Shown here piece by piece: positions 5,032 through 5,812 of a stretch of DNA of 5,812 bases. The translations under genes were made by a program, and so were the position numbers. The stretch lies in assembly GCA_023420795.1 (NCBI GenBank), contig JAEZVM010000127.1:1-5812 (forward strand). Direction: 5' to 3'. Each line of letters opens with the position of its first letter. Within the stretch, counting starts at the first letter, position 1. The stretch comes from Pseudomonadota bacterium (lineage in GTDB: Bacteria; Pseudomonadota; Gammaproteobacteria; Burkholderiales; Burkholderiaceae_D). The notes beneath the pieces were generated by a model. That model had not been told where the DNA came from and did no database searches. It was given only the letters and a program-made list of their open reading frames with translations.

Positions 5032-5812
5032 ATGTCAACCGTTACCAATTCCCCGTTGAGCGTCGCGATCGCTTCCGAAGCGCATTTGCTGCACGGCGCC
5101 GCCAATGACTACGATCCCCTGCTGGAATTCATTGGCGACGCACGCTTCGTGCTGCTGGGCGAAGCGACTCACGGCACGCATGAGTTTTATCGGGAGCGTG
5201 CGGAGATCACCAAGCGCCTGATCCTCGAGAAGGGCTTCACCGCGGTCGCAGTCGAAGCGGACTGGCCGGATGCCTATCGCGTCAACCGCTATGTGCGCGG
5301 CCTCGACGAAGACCCGACCAGCGAGCGCGCGCTGGCCGGTTTCGAACGCTTTCCCACCTGGATGTGGCGCAATACCGATATGCTCGACTTTGTCGATTGG
5401 CTGCGCGGCCACAACGACTTCCTGCCCACATCGGCCACCAATGCAAGCCAGGTTGGCTTTTACGGCCTCGACCTGTACAGCCTGTTCACATCCACGCGGG
5501 AAGTGCTGGATTACCTGGACAAGATAGATCCCGAAGCGGCGCGCCATGCCCGTGCGCGCTACTCCTGCTTTGACCATTTTCAGGAAGACACCCAGCGCTA
5601 CGGCTATGCGACCAGCTTCGACCTCTCGCCGAGCTGCGAGGACGAGGTGATCGCACAGCTACAAGAGCTGCGGGAACGCGAAACCCGGTATCAGGACGGC
5701 CAGCTCGCCGCAGACGAATTCTTCTATGCCGAGCAGAATGCGCGGCTGGTCAAGAATGCCGAGAAATACTACCGGACCATGTTCAAGGGCCGCATCTCGT
5801 CCTGGAACCTGC
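5032..5812 (+). CDS. Erythromycin-esterase-family protein (3' truncated)
   Basis: The first 260 residues of a protein of the erythromycin esterase family (PF05139) are present; full-length members are usually about 400-450 residues, some fused to other domains. Key N-terminal motifs are visible: LLGEATHGTHEFYRER (41-56), with Glu44 and His47 at the place of the catalytic Glu/His pair of EreB, then AVEADWPDAYRVNRYVRG (73-90), with Glu75 at another conserved acidic position. RFPTWMWRN (106-114), VGFYGLDLYSL (141-151) and the closing SSWNL also fit the family. Despite the name, most chromosomal members in proteobacteria have no proven macrolide activity, so resistance should not be assumed. An in-frame TGA at 5023-5025 makes 5032 the first possible ATG; no clear Shine-Dalgarno precedes it. 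It follows the BON/SRPBCC gene by 80 bases with a hairpin between, so it may have its own transcript. Confidence 0.92.
   Translation, partial: MSTVTNSPLSVAIASEAHLLHGAANDYDPLLEFIGDARFVLLGEATHGTHEFYRERAEITKRLILEKGFTAVAVEADWPDAYRVNRYVRGLDEDPTSERALAGFERFPTWMWRNTDMLDFVDWLRGHNDFLPTSATNASQVGFYGLDLYSLFTSTREVLDYLDKIDPEAARHARARYSCFDHFQEDTQRYGYATSFDLSPSCEDEVIAQLQELRERETRYQDGQLAADEFFYAEQNARLVKNAEKYYRTMFKGRISSWNL

Noticed and set aside
5035..5577. Minus-strand open frame of 180 codons opposite the esterase gene
   Set aside because: The plus strand encodes recognisable erythromycin-esterase motifs over the same bases.

Overview
The window looks like chromosomal DNA of a GC-rich betaproteobacterium, most likely in the order Burkholderiales and possibly near Oxalobacteraceae. 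This is inferred from the protein style (an MsbA-related exporter, a 264-residue ThyA, a 160-residue DHFR), strong third-position G/C bias and Shine-Dalgarno usage. No ribosomal RNA or other firm taxonomic marker is present. There is no mobile element, CRISPR array, tRNA or rRNA, and no gene-free stretch longer than about 250 bases.

Layout. (1) 1-1517, plus strand: the 3' part of an MsbA-related ABC half-exporter whose N-terminus lies outside the window. (2) 1573-2861, plus strand: thyA and folA, separated by 11 bases. ThyA makes dTMP and oxidises methylene-tetrahydrofolate to dihydrofolate; DHFR regenerates tetrahydrofolate, so the pair forms one metabolic cycle. (3) 2900-3465, minus strand: two small genes converging on folA. 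The first transcribed encodes a 108-residue helical protein with a repeated His-x3-Cys motif; the second encodes a 68-residue polar protein. Both have strong ribosome binding sites and neither is recognised. (4) 3466-3715: a divergent intergenic region of 250 bases. (5) 3716-4951, plus strand: a 411-residue protein that combines a glycine-rich membrane segment, a BON domain, a second hydrophobic region and a C-terminal SRPBCC (polyketide cyclase/COQ10-like) domain. (6) 4952-5031: a gap with a strong hairpin. (7) 5032 to the window end, plus strand: the N-terminal 260 residues of an erythromycin-esterase-family protein.

The first half is ordinary housekeeping sequence. The accessory part is 2900-4951, where two small unrecognised genes are divergent from a BON/SRPBCC membrane protein. 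BON proteins are often linked to envelope or osmotic stress, so a stress-related module is a reasonable guess, but nothing in the sequence proves it. I see no clear new defence, mobile or RNA system. The most worthwhile leads are the Cys/His-repeat protein, the small conserved-looking polar protein and the composite BON/SRPBCC protein.
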